From the NCBI GenBank assembly GCA_050246635.1, contig JBFWVR010000005.1, positions 186,001-250,000 of the forward strand: a stretch of DNA of 64,000 nucleotides, given 5' to 3'. Position 1 is the stretch's first letter; every line of letters begins with the position of its first letter. The notes beneath the pieces were generated by a model. That model was not told where the DNA came from, did not search any database, and worked only from the letters and a program-made list of their open reading frames with translations. The translations under genes and the position numbers were made by a program. Origin of the DNA: JBFWVR01 sp050246635. GTDB taxonomy: Bacteria > Acidobacteriota > Vicinamibacteria > Vicinamibacterales > UBA2999. This document shows positions 1 to 8,067 of the stretch, piece by piece.

Positions 1-1
1 C

Positions 2-880
2 GGCTGGTTCGTGAAATCGAAGCTGTCGGGCACGCGGCAGGTCTTTGCGGTGCTGCTCAACTCGCACCCGCGGCCCATCCCGTCGCCGGTGCACGACCTG
101 CGGCCGGCGCGGGAGACGTGCGAGCAGTGCCACTGGCCGGCCAAGTTCCACGGCGACAAGATCGAGACCCGCACCGAGTTCGCGGACGACGAGGCGAACT
201 CGGCGAGCGTGACCACGCTGCGGCTCCGCATCGGGGGCATCGACGGGCGGGGCCAGCCGACCGGCATCCACTGGCACGTCTCGGACCAGAACGCCATCGA
301 GTACGTCGCCCTGGACGATGCGCGGCAGGAGATCGGGCTGGTGCGCCTGACCGCGCCGGACGGCACGGTGACGGAGTTCCGCGCCGAGGGCGTGACGGAC
401 GAGCAACTGGCGGCCGGCCAGTCGCGGCGCATGGACTGCGTCGACTGTCACAACCGGCCCAGCCACCGGTTCGCGCGATCGGTGGGGCGCGCCGTCGACG
501 AGGTGCTGGCCTCGGGCGCCGCGGCCAACGACCTGCCGTTCCTGAAGCGGGAGGCCGTGGCGGCGCTGGAGCCGGCGTATCCCACGCAGGACGCCGGCGT
601 CGAGGCCATCGGCGGGCGGCTGACCGCCTTCTATCGGGATGGGTATCCCGAGCTGTTCTCGTCGCGGCGCGGGGACGTGGACCGCGCCGTCGCGGCGGTC
701 CAGGCCGCCTACGCCCGGAACATCTTCCCTGCGATGAAGGTCGGCTGGGGGCAGCACGCCGACAACCTGGGGCACACCGACTTCCCGGGGTGTTTCCGCT
801 GCCACGACGAGAGTCACGTGTCGCCGGAGGGGCGGACGATCCGCCAGGACTGCGACATGTGCCACGAGCTGTCGTTCTAG
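2..880 (+). CDS. NapC/NirT-type multihaem cytochrome c, 5' end outside window
   Basis: The reading frame is open to the left edge, so the N-terminal membrane anchor and any first haems are missing. The visible 290 or so residues contain four CxxCH haem sites: CEQCH, CVDCH, CFRCH and CDMCH. The first visible residues (WFVKSKLSGTRQV) are typical of the NapC/NirT family just after its first haem region. Family members are inner-membrane quinol oxidases that pass electrons to periplasmic cytochromes. The protein is longer than the roughly 200-residue NapC core, with about 90 residues between the first two visible haem motifs and 130 between the second and third. The decahaem cytochrome and barrel gene follow 209 bases downstream, so it is the likely quinol-side partner of that conduit (inference). 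The family call is good; the exact subfamily is uncertain. Confidence 0.85.
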   Translation, partial: GWFVKSKLSGTRQVFAVLLNSHPRPIPSPVHDLRPARETCEQCHWPAKFHGDKIETRTEFADDEANSASVTTLRLRIGGIDGRGQPTGIHWHVSDQNAIEYVALDDARQEIGLVRLTAPDGTVTEFRAEGVTDEQLAAGQSRRMDCVDCHNRPSHRFARSVGRAVDEVLASGAAANDLPFLKREAVAALEPAYPTQDAGVEAIGGRLTAFYRDGYPELFSSRRGDVDRAVAAVQAAYARNIFPAMKVGWGQHADNLGHTDFPGCFRCHDESHVSPEGRTIRQDCDMCHELSF

Positions 881-967
881 CGGCCGTGGGCCGTCGGGGC
901 GACCGGGGCACGCAGGGCGGCGGAGCCGCGAGGCGTGCGAACACGCACACACGGAACGGTGTGAGTC

Positions 968-983
968 AGGTACCGGCCTTGCA
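968..983 (+). promoter_or_regulatory. candidate sigma-54 (-24/-12) promoter of the decahaem cytochrome gene
   Basis: The site reads AGGTACCGGCCTTGCA. GG (969-970) and GC (981-982) are ten bases apart, as sigma-54 requires, and the -12 half is a full TTGCA. The -24 half differs from TGGCAC at two positions. It lies 105 bases before the ATG at 1089. It is one of six such sites in the window, and chance matches are expected in GC-rich DNA. Confidence 0.35.
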
Positions 984-1088
984 GTGACGAGGCCCAACGG
1001 CCGCTGGCTGCCGGGAGTCCGGCAAACGGCGACCGGGCGTCATAAGCCGATTAGCTGATTCGGCCGAAGTGAGAGAAGGAGCGAGCCC

Positions 1089-2024
1089 ATGACACGTCGC
1101 CTGGTTCGGGCAGCGGTCACCGTCGGCGCCATCGCGTTCTGGCTGGCCCTGCCAGCAGCCGCGCACGCCAACGCCCGCGGCACGAAGGATCAGGCCCCTC
1201 CCCAGTCGGGATACGTAGGCGCGGAGACCTGCGTGACCTGCCACGAGGGGTACGATCACAACATCTCGACCTCCAAGCACGGATTCGCCGCGGATCCGCG
1301 CACCCCCGCGGCCCAGCAGGGTTGCGAGTCCTGCCATGGCCCGGGCGAGGCCCACGTCAATGACCCGGCGAACGTGAAGCCGATCCAGCTGACCCAGGTG
1401 CCGGCCGCCGAGGCGAACGAGGCGTGCACCACCTGCCACAACCGCGAGGAGCACGCGCTCTGGGCGGGCAGCCAGCACGACGTGCGCAACGTGAGCTGCG
1501 TGAGCTGCCACAGCGTGCACGATCCGAAGTCGCCGGTCGGCCAGCTGAAGGCCTCGACCGAGACGCAGCTGTGCGCGTCCTGCCACCGCAACGTCACGGC
1601 CAAGCAGAAGCGCTTCAACCACATGCCGGTGCGCGAGGGCAAGCTCGAGTGCGCCACCTGCCACAACACGCACGGCTCGACCAACGTGAAGTTGCTGCGG
1701 ACGGGCACGACGGTCGACGAGAGCTGCACGAGCTGCCATGCCGAGAAGCGCGGCCCGTACCTGTGGGAGCACGCGCCGGTCTCGAATTCCTGCGTCACCT
1801 GCCATGATCCGCACGGCAGCAACAACGACCGCATGCTCGTGGCCAAGATGCCGTTCCTCTGCCAGCGCTGCCACGTTACGTCACGCCATCCTCCGACGGT
1901 CTACGAGGGCTACCTGCTGAACAACTCGACCAACGGGAACAAGATCTTCGGGAAGTCGTGCGTCTCCTGCCACCAGGCGATTCACGGATCGAACAACCCG
2001 AACGGCAAGGCGTTCCTGCGGTAG
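1089..2024 (+). CDS. DmsE/MtrA-type periplasmic decahaem cytochrome c
   Basis: The 311-residue protein has a Sec signal peptide (cleavage near AHA, about residue 27) and exactly ten CxxCH motifs, starting at residue 48 and spread evenly to the C-terminus. Ten haems in about 310 residues is the layout of DmsE, MtrA and PioA. These cytochromes sit inside an outer-membrane barrel and conduct electrons across the membrane. A GGAG-like site (AGAAGGAGCG) precedes the ATG. The barrel gene follows after 16 bases, so the two are surely co-transcribed. No extracellular multihaem partner (MtrC/OmcA type) is encoded next to it. Family assignment rests on haem count, length and the adjoining barrel gene. 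The direction of electron flow (metal or DMSO reduction, or iron oxidation) cannot be told from sequence. Confidence 0.92.
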   Translation: MTRRLVRAAVTVGAIAFWLALPAAAHANARGTKDQAPPQSGYVGAETCVTCHEGYDHNISTSKHGFAADPRTPAAQQGCESCHGPGEAHVNDPANVKPIQLTQVPAAEANEACTTCHNREEHALWAGSQHDVRNVSCVSCHSVHDPKSPVGQLKASTETQLCASCHRNVTAKQKRFNHMPVREGKLECATCHNTHGSTNVKLLRTGTTVDESCTSCHAEKRGPYLWEHAPVSNSCVTCHDPHGSNNDRMLVAKMPFLCQRCHVTSRHPPTVYEGYLLNNSTNGNKIFGKSCVSCHQAIHGSNNPNGKAFLR

Positions 2025-2040
2025 GTAAAGGGAGGATGTA

Positions 2041-4299
2041 ATGCGCACCAGACTTGCGGTGATTTCAGGGGCGCTCCTCCTGACGGCCCAGATGGGCTGG
2101 GCCCAGGACGCGCCGACCAAACCCGTGGCGCCCGAGGCGCCCACTGTGGGCACCGTCGACGTCGGCTTCCGTGGGAGCTCGACGACCGGTGACGAGGCCC
2201 GCTTCGAGCGGTATCGCGACCTGCAGAACGGCGTCGCGTCGTCGTTCAGCTTCGCGAAGAACACCGACCGGTACCTGTTCGACGCGGCGGCCGAGAACAT
2301 CGGCTACACCGACCAGCGCTACAGCGTGAACTACAAGGACGCGCGGTCGACCTTCGGGTTCGCGTGGGACTCGACGCCGCTCAACTACAGCTACCTCACG
2401 ATCACCCCGTGGGTGAGCAACGGCAACGGCGACTTCACGCTCGACCCGGCCCTGCGCCTCCTGGTGCAGAACGGCCAGGCCATCGGCGTGCCGGCCAACG
2501 CCGCGCAGGCGCGCACCGGCTCGATCTACCAGACGATTGCGCGGCCGTTCGACATGGTGTCGCGCCGTGACACGGCCGGCTTCGAGTACGCCTACAACGC
2601 CACCCAGGCCCTCGGCTTCAACGTCAAGTTCTCGACGACGAAGAAGAGCGGCGAGATGCCGTGGGCGGCCTCGTTCGCGTTCAACAACGCGAACGAGCTG
2701 GCGCTCCCGCTCGACAACCGCACGAACGACCTGACGGCGGGCATGGAGTGGGCGAACCGGAAGGGCATGATCCGCGTGAGCTACGACGGGTCGTTCTTCA
2801 TGAACGACATCCAGACCCTCACGTGGGACAACCCGCTCCGGGCGACCGACACCAACCCGTACAACGCCAGCGGGTACAGCAACGGCCTGGGCCCGGCCCG
2901 TGGCCAGATGTCGCTCGCGCCGAGCAACTCGCTGAACGCCCTCGGGCTGACGGCGCTCTACCGCCTGCCGCAGCGCACGACCGTGAACGGCATGGTGCGC
3001 TTCACGCAGATGGACCAGAACGAGCAGCTCCTCTCGTGGACGACCAACAGCGCCATCATCAACCCAACGGTGCTGGCGCAGTTCCCGCACCTCGCGCACC
3101 TGCCGCGCGAGACCGCCGAGGCCAAGGTCAAGGGCCTGAACGCCCTGCTCGGCTTCAGCTCGCGGCCGAACCGCCTGTTCGGGCTCGACGCGCGGTACCG
3201 CTACAACAAGCACGACAACCAGACGCCGCACTTCGACGCCGAGGAATACGTGCGGTTCGACGCGGTGCCCGAGGAGACCGGCGGCGAGACGGAGCAGTTC
3301 GACATCACCCAGAACACGTTCGACGTCACCGCGACGGTCAACGTGGCCGGCCGCAACGCCGTGCGCGTCGGCTACGGGTACGACGACTACAACCGGACCG
3401 GCCGGTCGTTCTCCGACATGACGGACAACAAGCTCCGCCTGTCGTTCGACGCCCTGCAGTCCCAGTACGTGACGGTGCGCGCCGGGTACGACTACATCCA
3501 GCGCACCGGCAGCGGCTTCTCGGAGATGGCCATCGAGGAAGGCGGCGCGCAGCCCGGCCTGCGCTTCTACGACGAGGCGGACCGCGACACCAAACGCGCC
3601 AACGTCATCTTCACCGTCCTGCCGTCGCCCTTCTTCAGCGTGTCGGCGATGGTCTCGACCGGCCGCGAGAAGTACAGCGGTGAGGGGCTGGAGTTCGGGT
3701 TCCTCAACGCGGACGTGACCAGCTACAACGTCAGCCTCGACATCACCCCGATCGACGCCGTGTCGGCCGGCATCACCTACGGCCGCGACGACTTCAGCTC
3801 GCTGCAGAAGTCGCGCAACGCGAACCCGCCGCCGGACCCGTCCTGGACGGACCCGAACCGCGACTGGACGCTGACCAACGACGAGATCGTGAACACGGTC
3901 TCGCTCTACCTGGATGTCACGGGCGTCGCCAAGGGCGACATCCGCGCCAGCTACGACTTCAGCGACTCTGACAACGCGTTCATCCACGGCGGCCCGCGCA
4001 TCGACGCGCTGGCGGCTGCGGGGCAGTTCATCGCGTTGCCGAACGTCACCAACCAGTGGCAGCAGTTCAACGTCGACTACAAGATCTGGATCACCCCGAA
4101 GGTCGGTCTGGGACTTGGGTACCTCTACGAGAAGTTCGACGTCGTGGACTTCGCCACCATCGACACCAACGGCCCCGTGGGCTTCGCGCCGGCGACCGGC
4201 ACGCCCCGGGTCGACTGGCTCGGCGAGATCATGACCGGCTACGGCGCGCGTCCCTACGAGGGCAACGTGGGCTTCTTCCGGGTCCTGTATCGCTTCTAG
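2041..4299 (+). CDS. MtrB/PioB-family outer-membrane beta-barrel protein
   Basis: This 752-residue protein has a signal peptide ending near WAQ. Alternating hydrophobic and aromatic strands run throughout, and it ends in FFRVLYRF with the terminal phenylalanine of BAM-inserted barrels. The N-terminal region (GSSTTGDEARFERYRDL) matches the early part of MtrB/PioB-family barrels. MtrB and PioB form the sheath that holds the decahaem cytochrome in the outer membrane. The gene starts 16 bases after the cytochrome gene, with AGGGAGG in front of its ATG. There are no cysteines, so the N-terminal CxxC seen in Shewanella MtrB is absent. A strong intrinsic terminator follows, closing the conduit operon. 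Confidence 0.9.
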   Translation: MRTRLAVISGALLLTAQMGWAQDAPTKPVAPEAPTVGTVDVGFRGSSTTGDEARFERYRDLQNGVASSFSFAKNTDRYLFDAAAENIGYTDQRYSVNYKDARSTFGFAWDSTPLNYSYLTITPWVSNGNGDFTLDPALRLLVQNGQAIGVPANAAQARTGSIYQTIARPFDMVSRRDTAGFEYAYNATQALGFNVKFSTTKKSGEMPWAASFAFNNANELALPLDNRTNDLTAGMEWANRKGMIRVSYDGSFFMNDIQTLTWDNPLRATDTNPYNASGYSNGLGPARGQMSLAPSNSLNALGLTALYRLPQRTTVNGMVRFTQMDQNEQLLSWTTNSAIINPTVLAQFPHLAHLPRETAEAKVKGLNALLGFSSRPNRLFGLDARYRYNKHDNQTPHFDAEEYVRFDAVPEETGGETEQFDITQNTFDVTATVNVAGRNAVRVGYGYDDYNRTGRSFSDMTDNKLRLSFDALQSQYVTVRAGYDYIQRTGSGFSEMAIEEGGAQPGLRFYDEADRDTKRANVIFTVLPSPFFSVSAMVSTGREKYSGEGLEFGFLNADVTSYNVSLDITPIDAVSAGITYGRDDFSSLQKSRNANPPPDPSWTDPNRDWTLTNDEIVNTVSLYLDVTGVAKGDIRASYDFSDSDNAFIHGGPRIDALAAAGQFIALPNVTNQWQQFNVDYKIWITPKVGLGLGYLYEKFDVVDFATIDTNGPVGFAPATGTPRVDWLGEIMTGYGARPYEGNVGFFRVLYRF

Positions 4300-4331
4300 T
4301 TCTCTCCTTCGTCCTGTGGGGACCTTCGAAC

Positions 4332-4370
4332 GGGGGGAGGCCAGGCATACTGGCTCTCCCCCTCTTTTTT
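4332..4370 (+). terminator. rho-independent terminator after the MtrB-like gene
   Basis: A G-rich arm (4332-4344) pairs with CTGGCTCTCCCCC (4350-4362) across a five-base loop and is followed by TCTTTTTT. It has a long GC stem and a T tract, and is the clearest intrinsic terminator in the window. Confidence 0.9.
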
Positions 4371-4412
4371 GATTCTTGAAAGTTGAGAATCAAGAAAACG
4401 GAATCAAGAAGG
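4370..4412 (+). repeat. small AT-rich hairpin with two AATCAAGAA words
   Basis: TTGATTCT and AGAATCAA form a stem directly behind the terminator T tract. The word AATCAAGAA then repeats 14 bases later. The same pattern with one base changed (AATCCAGAA) occurs at 24356-24390. The remaining bases up to 4524 show nothing recognisable. Confidence 0.5.
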
Positions 4413-4524
4413 TCAGCCTGTTCCTCCCGCGTTTCACGCCCGCGACCAGCGCCGGAAAGCCGGAACCCACCCTGGTCCCGTCGAATTCTCGCCCAAAAAC
4501 CTTCCGAATCAGCGTGTGCCGTCC

Positions 4525-4540
4525 GGGCACGCGACTTGCT
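4525..4540 (+). promoter_or_regulatory. candidate sigma-54 promoter of the NosL-like gene
   Basis: GGGCACGCGACTTGCT matches the consensus TGGCACGNNNNTTGCW at every position except the first. The spacing between GG and GC is ten bases. It lies 63 bases before the ATG at 4604 and behind a strong terminator, so a new promoter is needed here. It is the best sigma-54-like site in the window. Confidence 0.55.
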
Positions 4541-4603
4541 CATGGAAGGGGCATCCGCTGTCAGTTGACGGAAACCCGGGCCGGTGCCCGGGGGGAGGGT
4601 CCC

Positions 4604-5050
4604 ATGCGAGCGCTTTCCATCGTGCTTCTCGCAGCCATGGCTACCGTGAGTTGCGCGCAGCCCAAGCCGGCCGACGTGATCGCCGGCGAGGCCTGCTGGC
4701 GCTGCCGCCGGCCGATCAGCGATGTGCGGCTGGCTGCCGAGTTCGTGGCAGACACCGGCATCGGCTCGAAGTTCCGCAGCGTCCATTGCCTCAGCACCTG
4801 GATTGCGCAGCAGGCCGAGCCGATGCACGGACAGTTCTACGTGACCGACTACGGCACGGGTGAGTGGATCCGCGCCGACCGCGCCAGCTACGTGAACACC
4901 GTCGTCAACCGCAACACCATGGCCCGCGACTTCGTCGCGTTCGCCGTGCCGGCGTCCGCCGAGGAGCTGGCCCGTGTGGAGCAGGGCCAGGTCCTGGATT
5001 GGCAGGCCGTGCTCGATGTCGGGCGCACCAACCCGCTCGACGGCTTCTGA
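4604..5050 (+). CDS. NosL-like lipoprotein
   Basis: This 148-residue protein has a lipobox at MATVSC (Cys17), so it is predicted to be membrane-anchored on the periplasmic side. The segment EACWRCRRPISDVRLAAEF resembles the metal-binding start of NosL proteins, and a YVTDYGTGEWI block fits the NosL fold. NosL of denitrifiers delivers copper to nitrous oxide reductase. No nosZ is visible here, so a general copper or metal chaperone role is the safer inference. The start is fixed by GGGGGAGGG just upstream of the ATG. Longer upstream frames lack a site and cross the candidate promoter. The AhbD-like gene follows after 68 bases. Confidence 0.75.
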   Translation: MRALSIVLLAAMATVSCAQPKPADVIAGEACWRCRRPISDVRLAAEFVADTGIGSKFRSVHCLSTWIAQQAEPMHGQFYVTDYGTGEWIRADRASYVNTVVNRNTMARDFVAFAVPASAEELARVEQGQVLDWQAVLDVGRTNPLDGF

Positions 5051-5118
5051 GACCCGGTCGTCCTGTGTATGAGCCGGACGGCCGGCGAGGGCCGTCCGGA
5101 TGTCCCCGGAGCGTCATC

Positions 5119-6351
5119 ATGCTGAGCGAACACGTCCCCACCCACCCCGTGCAGTTCCTCCGTCCCGGTCACCCCGGCGGCCATCCCGGCGGCGGCGCCG
5201 CGGTGCACCCCGGTCCCCACGGGGACGACCAGGCCGTCGCCCCGCACGGGGCGCCGCCGCTGCGGCTGATGTTCTGGGAGACGACGAAGGCCTGCAACCT
5301 GCAGTGCAAGCACTGCCGCGCGGTCCCCGAGAAGCAGCTCGGCCCGACGACGCTGAATACGGCGGAGTCGTTCCGCCTGATGGACCAGATTGCCGAGGTC
5401 ACCAAACCCGTCCTGATCCTGTCGGGTGGGGAGCCCCTTTACCGGCCCGACATCTTCGAGATTGCCGAGTACGGCGTGGGGCTGGGCTTCCGCATGGCGC
5501 TCGCGACCAACGGGACGCTGGTGGACGAGACCATCGCCAGGCGCATTGCCGACGTCGGCATCATGCGCGTCTCGGTGAGCCTCGACGGCGCGTTCGAAGC
5601 CACGCACGACGGCTTCCGCGGGCTGCCCGGCGCCTTCCAGGCGGCCCTGCGCGGCATCCGCCACCTGCGCGACCAGGGCGTGTCCGTCCAGATCAACTCG
5701 ACGATTGCCAAACACAACGTCACCGAGCTGCCGCAGATGCTCGACCTGGCGCTGTCGCTCGGCGCCGACGCCCTGCACCTCTTCATGCTGGTGCCCGTCG
5801 GGTGCGGCCTCGAGCTCGCCGAGAGCGCGATGCTGCCGGCCGACGAGTACGAGCGCGTGCTGCACTGGTTCTACGAGCAGTCCAAGTCGGTGGACATCGA
5901 TCTGAAGGCCACCTGTGCGCCCCACTACTTCCGCATCCGCGCCCAGCGGATCCAGGAGGAGCGGGCGCAGGGTGACCGGTCCACGCCCTTCATCGCGCAC
6001 GGCACGCGCATGAAGGCGGCGCCCGACCCCAACGGCGGCCGTCCGCTCTCGACGATGACGCGCGGGTGCCTCGCGGGGACCTCGGTGTGCTTCGTGTCGC
6101 ACGAGGGGGAGGTCTATCCCTGCGGCTACCTGCCGGTGAGCGCCGGCAACGTGCGCCAGCAGACGTTCAAGAGCATCTGGGAGGACGCGACGGTCTTCCG
6201 CAACCTGCGTGATCCCGAGGGCCTCGACGGCAAGTGCGGGGTCTGTCGTTACCACGGCATCTGCAGCGGCTGCCGCGCGCGTGCCTATGCCGCCACGGGC
6301 AATTACCTCAGCGAGGAGCCGTACTGCAGCTACGACCCGGCTGGTGACTGA
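5119..6351 (+). CDS. ahbD: AhbD-type radical SAM/SPASM haem b synthase
   Basis: The 410-residue protein carries the radical SAM cluster motif CNLQCKHC (Cys59, 63, 66), an SAM-binding SGGEP motif, and a C-terminal SPASM domain with CGVCRYHGICSGC plus upstream cysteines. The segments HLFMLVPVGCG, KATCAPHYFR, TRGCLAGTSVCF and EVYPCGYLP are those I associate with AhbD, which converts iron-coproporphyrin III to haem b in the siroheme-dependent route. NirJ and AhbC are less likely relatives. The first 48 residues are an unusual Gly/Pro/His-rich extension with seven histidines. The place beside three multihaem cytochrome genes fits a haem-supply role. The 3' end overlaps the next gene by eight bases, implying coupled translation. 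No other haem-pathway gene is in the window. Confidence 0.78.
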   Translation: MLSEHVPTHPVQFLRPGHPGGHPGGGAAVHPGPHGDDQAVAPHGAPPLRLMFWETTKACNLQCKHCRAVPEKQLGPTTLNTAESFRLMDQIAEVTKPVLILSGGEPLYRPDIFEIAEYGVGLGFRMALATNGTLVDETIARRIADVGIMRVSVSLDGAFEATHDGFRGLPGAFQAALRGIRHLRDQGVSVQINSTIAKHNVTELPQMLDLALSLGADALHLFMLVPVGCGLELAESAMLPADEYERVLHWFYEQSKSVDIDLKATCAPHYFRIRAQRIQEERAQGDRSTPFIAHGTRMKAAPDPNGGRPLSTMTRGCLAGTSVCFVSHEGEVYPCGYLPVSAGNVRQQTFKSIWEDATVFRNLRDPEGLDGKCGVCRYHGICSGCRARAYAATGNYLSEEPYCSYDPAGD

Positions 6352-7588
6352 GGACCTCTGGGCGATTGCCGTCGCGGCCCTGGGGGGCGCGGCGGTCGGC
6401 GTGGAGCGCGAATGGTCGGGCCACGCCAGCGGGCCCGAGGCGCGTTTCGCGGGCGTGCGCACGTTCACCATGCTCGGCGGCCTGGCGGGGCTGGCCGGGC
6501 GCCTCTGGGCCGCCGGCGCGGGTGTGCCGGCGGCCATCCTCCTGGCCGGCGCGGCGGCGGTCATCGTCGCCGCCTACGTCGCGGGCAGCCGTCGCGACGT
6601 CGACGGCACCACCGAAGTGGCCGCCCTCGTGGTGCTGGCCGCCGGCATCGCCGCCGGCCTCGGCGAGCGGCGGATCGCCAGCGCCATCATCGCCGTCACC
6701 ACGCTGCTGCTCGTCGAGAAGTCGCGCCTGCACGCCGCCGTGCGGCACCTGGACGACCGGGAGATGCGCGCCGCCGTGCGGTTCGCCGTGATGGCGGTGG
6801 TGGTCCTGCCGCTGCTGCCCGAGGGGCCGTATGGCCCGCTCGGGGGCGTGCGGCCGCGCGAGCTGTGGCTCATCGTCCTGCTGTTCTCCGCCATCAGCTT
6901 CATCGGCTACCTGGCCCGGCGCATCGCGGGGCCGCGCTACGGCTATCCCGTGACGGGGCTGCTGGGAGGCCTGGTGTCGTCCACCTCGGTCACGCTGGCG
7001 TTCGCCCGGCAGAGCCGGGAACAGCCGGCCATCGGGGAGCCGCTGGCGAGCGGCGTGATTGCCGCCTGCACGGTGCTCTTCGTGCGGATACTGGCCGCCG
7101 CGTTGATCCTGAGCCCGCGCATGGCGGTGGTACTGGCCGCGCAGTTCGTGTTGCCGTTCCTGGTGGGCGCGGCGGTCGTCGTGTCGCGGCTCCGGGCGGG
7201 GGACGCCGATCCCGCGCTGGCCCCGCCGGCGCCAGGCAACCCGCTCCAGGTGCGGACCGCGCTCGCGATGGCGATCCTGTTCCAGGCCGTGCTCGTCGCC
7301 GTGTATGCGGCGCGGGAGTGGTACGGCGGTGCGGGCCTGCTGGCGTCCGGCGCGGTGCTCGGCCTGACCGACACCGACGCACTCACGTTCTCGATGGCGC
7401 GCAGTGCCACCACGGGCACCGACGCCGCGCTCGCCGCCACGGCCGTGACGATGGGCGTACTTTCGAATACGCTGCTGAAACTGGTCCTGGCGCTCGTCCT
7501 GGGCGACGCGCGCTTCCGCCGCCGGGTCGTCCCGGCGCTCGGCGCGATGGCCGCGGCGCTCGCCGTCGTCGTCGCCGTCTCGTTCTGA
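6344..7588 (+). CDS. MgtC/SapB and DUF4010 domain membrane protein
   Basis: The 414-residue product is almost wholly hydrophobic, with about twelve membrane segments. The N-terminal part (AALGGAAVGVEREWSGH) matches the MgtC/SapB entry motif. The rest, including the GLVSSTSVTLAFARQS region and a C-terminal TDTDALTFSMA segment, matches DUF4010. The biochemical function of this fusion is unknown; MgtC itself is tied to magnesium limitation and ATP synthase control. I take GTG at 6344 as start, just before the first membrane helix. It overlaps the ahbD stop by eight bases. A CTG immediately before it is also possible. Confidence 0.8.
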   Translation: MTEDLWAIAVAALGGAAVGVEREWSGHASGPEARFAGVRTFTMLGGLAGLAGRLWAAGAGVPAAILLAGAAAVIVAAYVAGSRRDVDGTTEVAALVVLAAGIAAGLGERRIASAIIAVTTLLLVEKSRLHAAVRHLDDREMRAAVRFAVMAVVVLPLLPEGPYGPLGGVRPRELWLIVLLFSAISFIGYLARRIAGPRYGYPVTGLLGGLVSSTSVTLAFARQSREQPAIGEPLASGVIAACTVLFVRILAAALILSPRMAVVLAAQFVLPFLVGAAVVVSRLRAGDADPALAPPAPGNPLQVRTALAMAILFQAVLVAVYAAREWYGGAGLLASGAVLGLTDTDALTFSMARSATTGTDAALAATAVTMGVLSNTLLKLVLALVLGDARFRRRVVPALGAMAAALAVVVAVSF

Positions 7589-7602
7589 AAGCGAGGATCG
7601 TG

Positions 7603-8052
7603 ATGTCGGACGAACGCGTGCACAAGGTCAGGCTCAGCCTGGAGGGTGGCTACCGCTTCACGGCCTCGTTCCCGGAGGTGGCCGTGGCCCAGACGATCGC
7701 GCTCGACGAAGCCCCGCCGCTCGGCGACGGGCACGGCCCGAACCCCGCCGCGCTGCTGGGCGCCGCGGTGGGGGACTGCCTGGCGTCGAGCCTGCTGTTC
7801 TGCCTGCGGAAGGCGCGGGCCGACACCGACAAGCTCGACGTCGAGGTGGAGGTGCGGGTCACGCGCAATGAGGCCGGGCGGTTCCGCATCGCGGGGATCT
7901 CCGTGGTGCTCGATCCGAGCCTCTCCGAGGCGGACCAGGCGCGGCTGACCCGCTGCGAGCCGCTGTTCGAGGATTTCTGCATCGTCACCGAGAGCGTGCG
8001 GCACGGCATCCCGGTGGACGTGAAGCTCAGCGAGCCTGAGCCGGCGCGGTAG
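7603..8052 (+). CDS. OsmC/Ohr-family protein
   Basis: The 149-residue protein shows the OsmC fold signature: a GDCLASSLLFCLRKA segment with the first redox cysteine, and a second conserved cysteine in the LTRCEPLFEDFCIV region. OsmC and Ohr proteins reduce organic peroxides with a cysteine pair, although many family members (YhfA-like) have no tested substrate. It starts 14 bases after the DUF4010 gene with a GCGAGGA site, so it closes the 4604-8052 gene run. It is convergent with the stress operon beyond the repeat region. Confidence 0.85.
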   Translation: MSDERVHKVRLSLEGGYRFTASFPEVAVAQTIALDEAPPLGDGHGPNPAALLGAAVGDCLASSLLFCLRKARADTDKLDVEVEVRVTRNEAGRFRIAGISVVLDPSLSEADQARLTRCEPLFEDFCIVTESVRHGIPVDVKLSEPEPAR

Positions 8053-8067
8053 ACACGGGCCTTGTTC

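Noticed and set aside
881..1088. small gene or RNA between the two cytochrome genes
   Set aside because: No convincing frame, ribosome site or structured RNA motif was found; only the promoter-like site at 968 stands out.
2065..3987. long open frame on the minus strand opposite the MtrB-like gene
   Set aside because: It is an effect of third-position GC on the opposite strand. Its translation is low-complexity Arg/Val/His-rich without any family motif, while the plus strand encodes a clear barrel protein.
4604..5050. evidence of a nitrous oxide reductase (nos) cluster
   Set aside because: Only the NosL-like lipoprotein is present; no nosZ, nosD, nosF or nosY gene is in the window.
4888..6564. 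long minus-strand frame opposite the radical SAM gene
   Set aside because: It spans three unrelated plus-strand genes and their gaps, has no motif, and has the same biased composition as other shadow frames.
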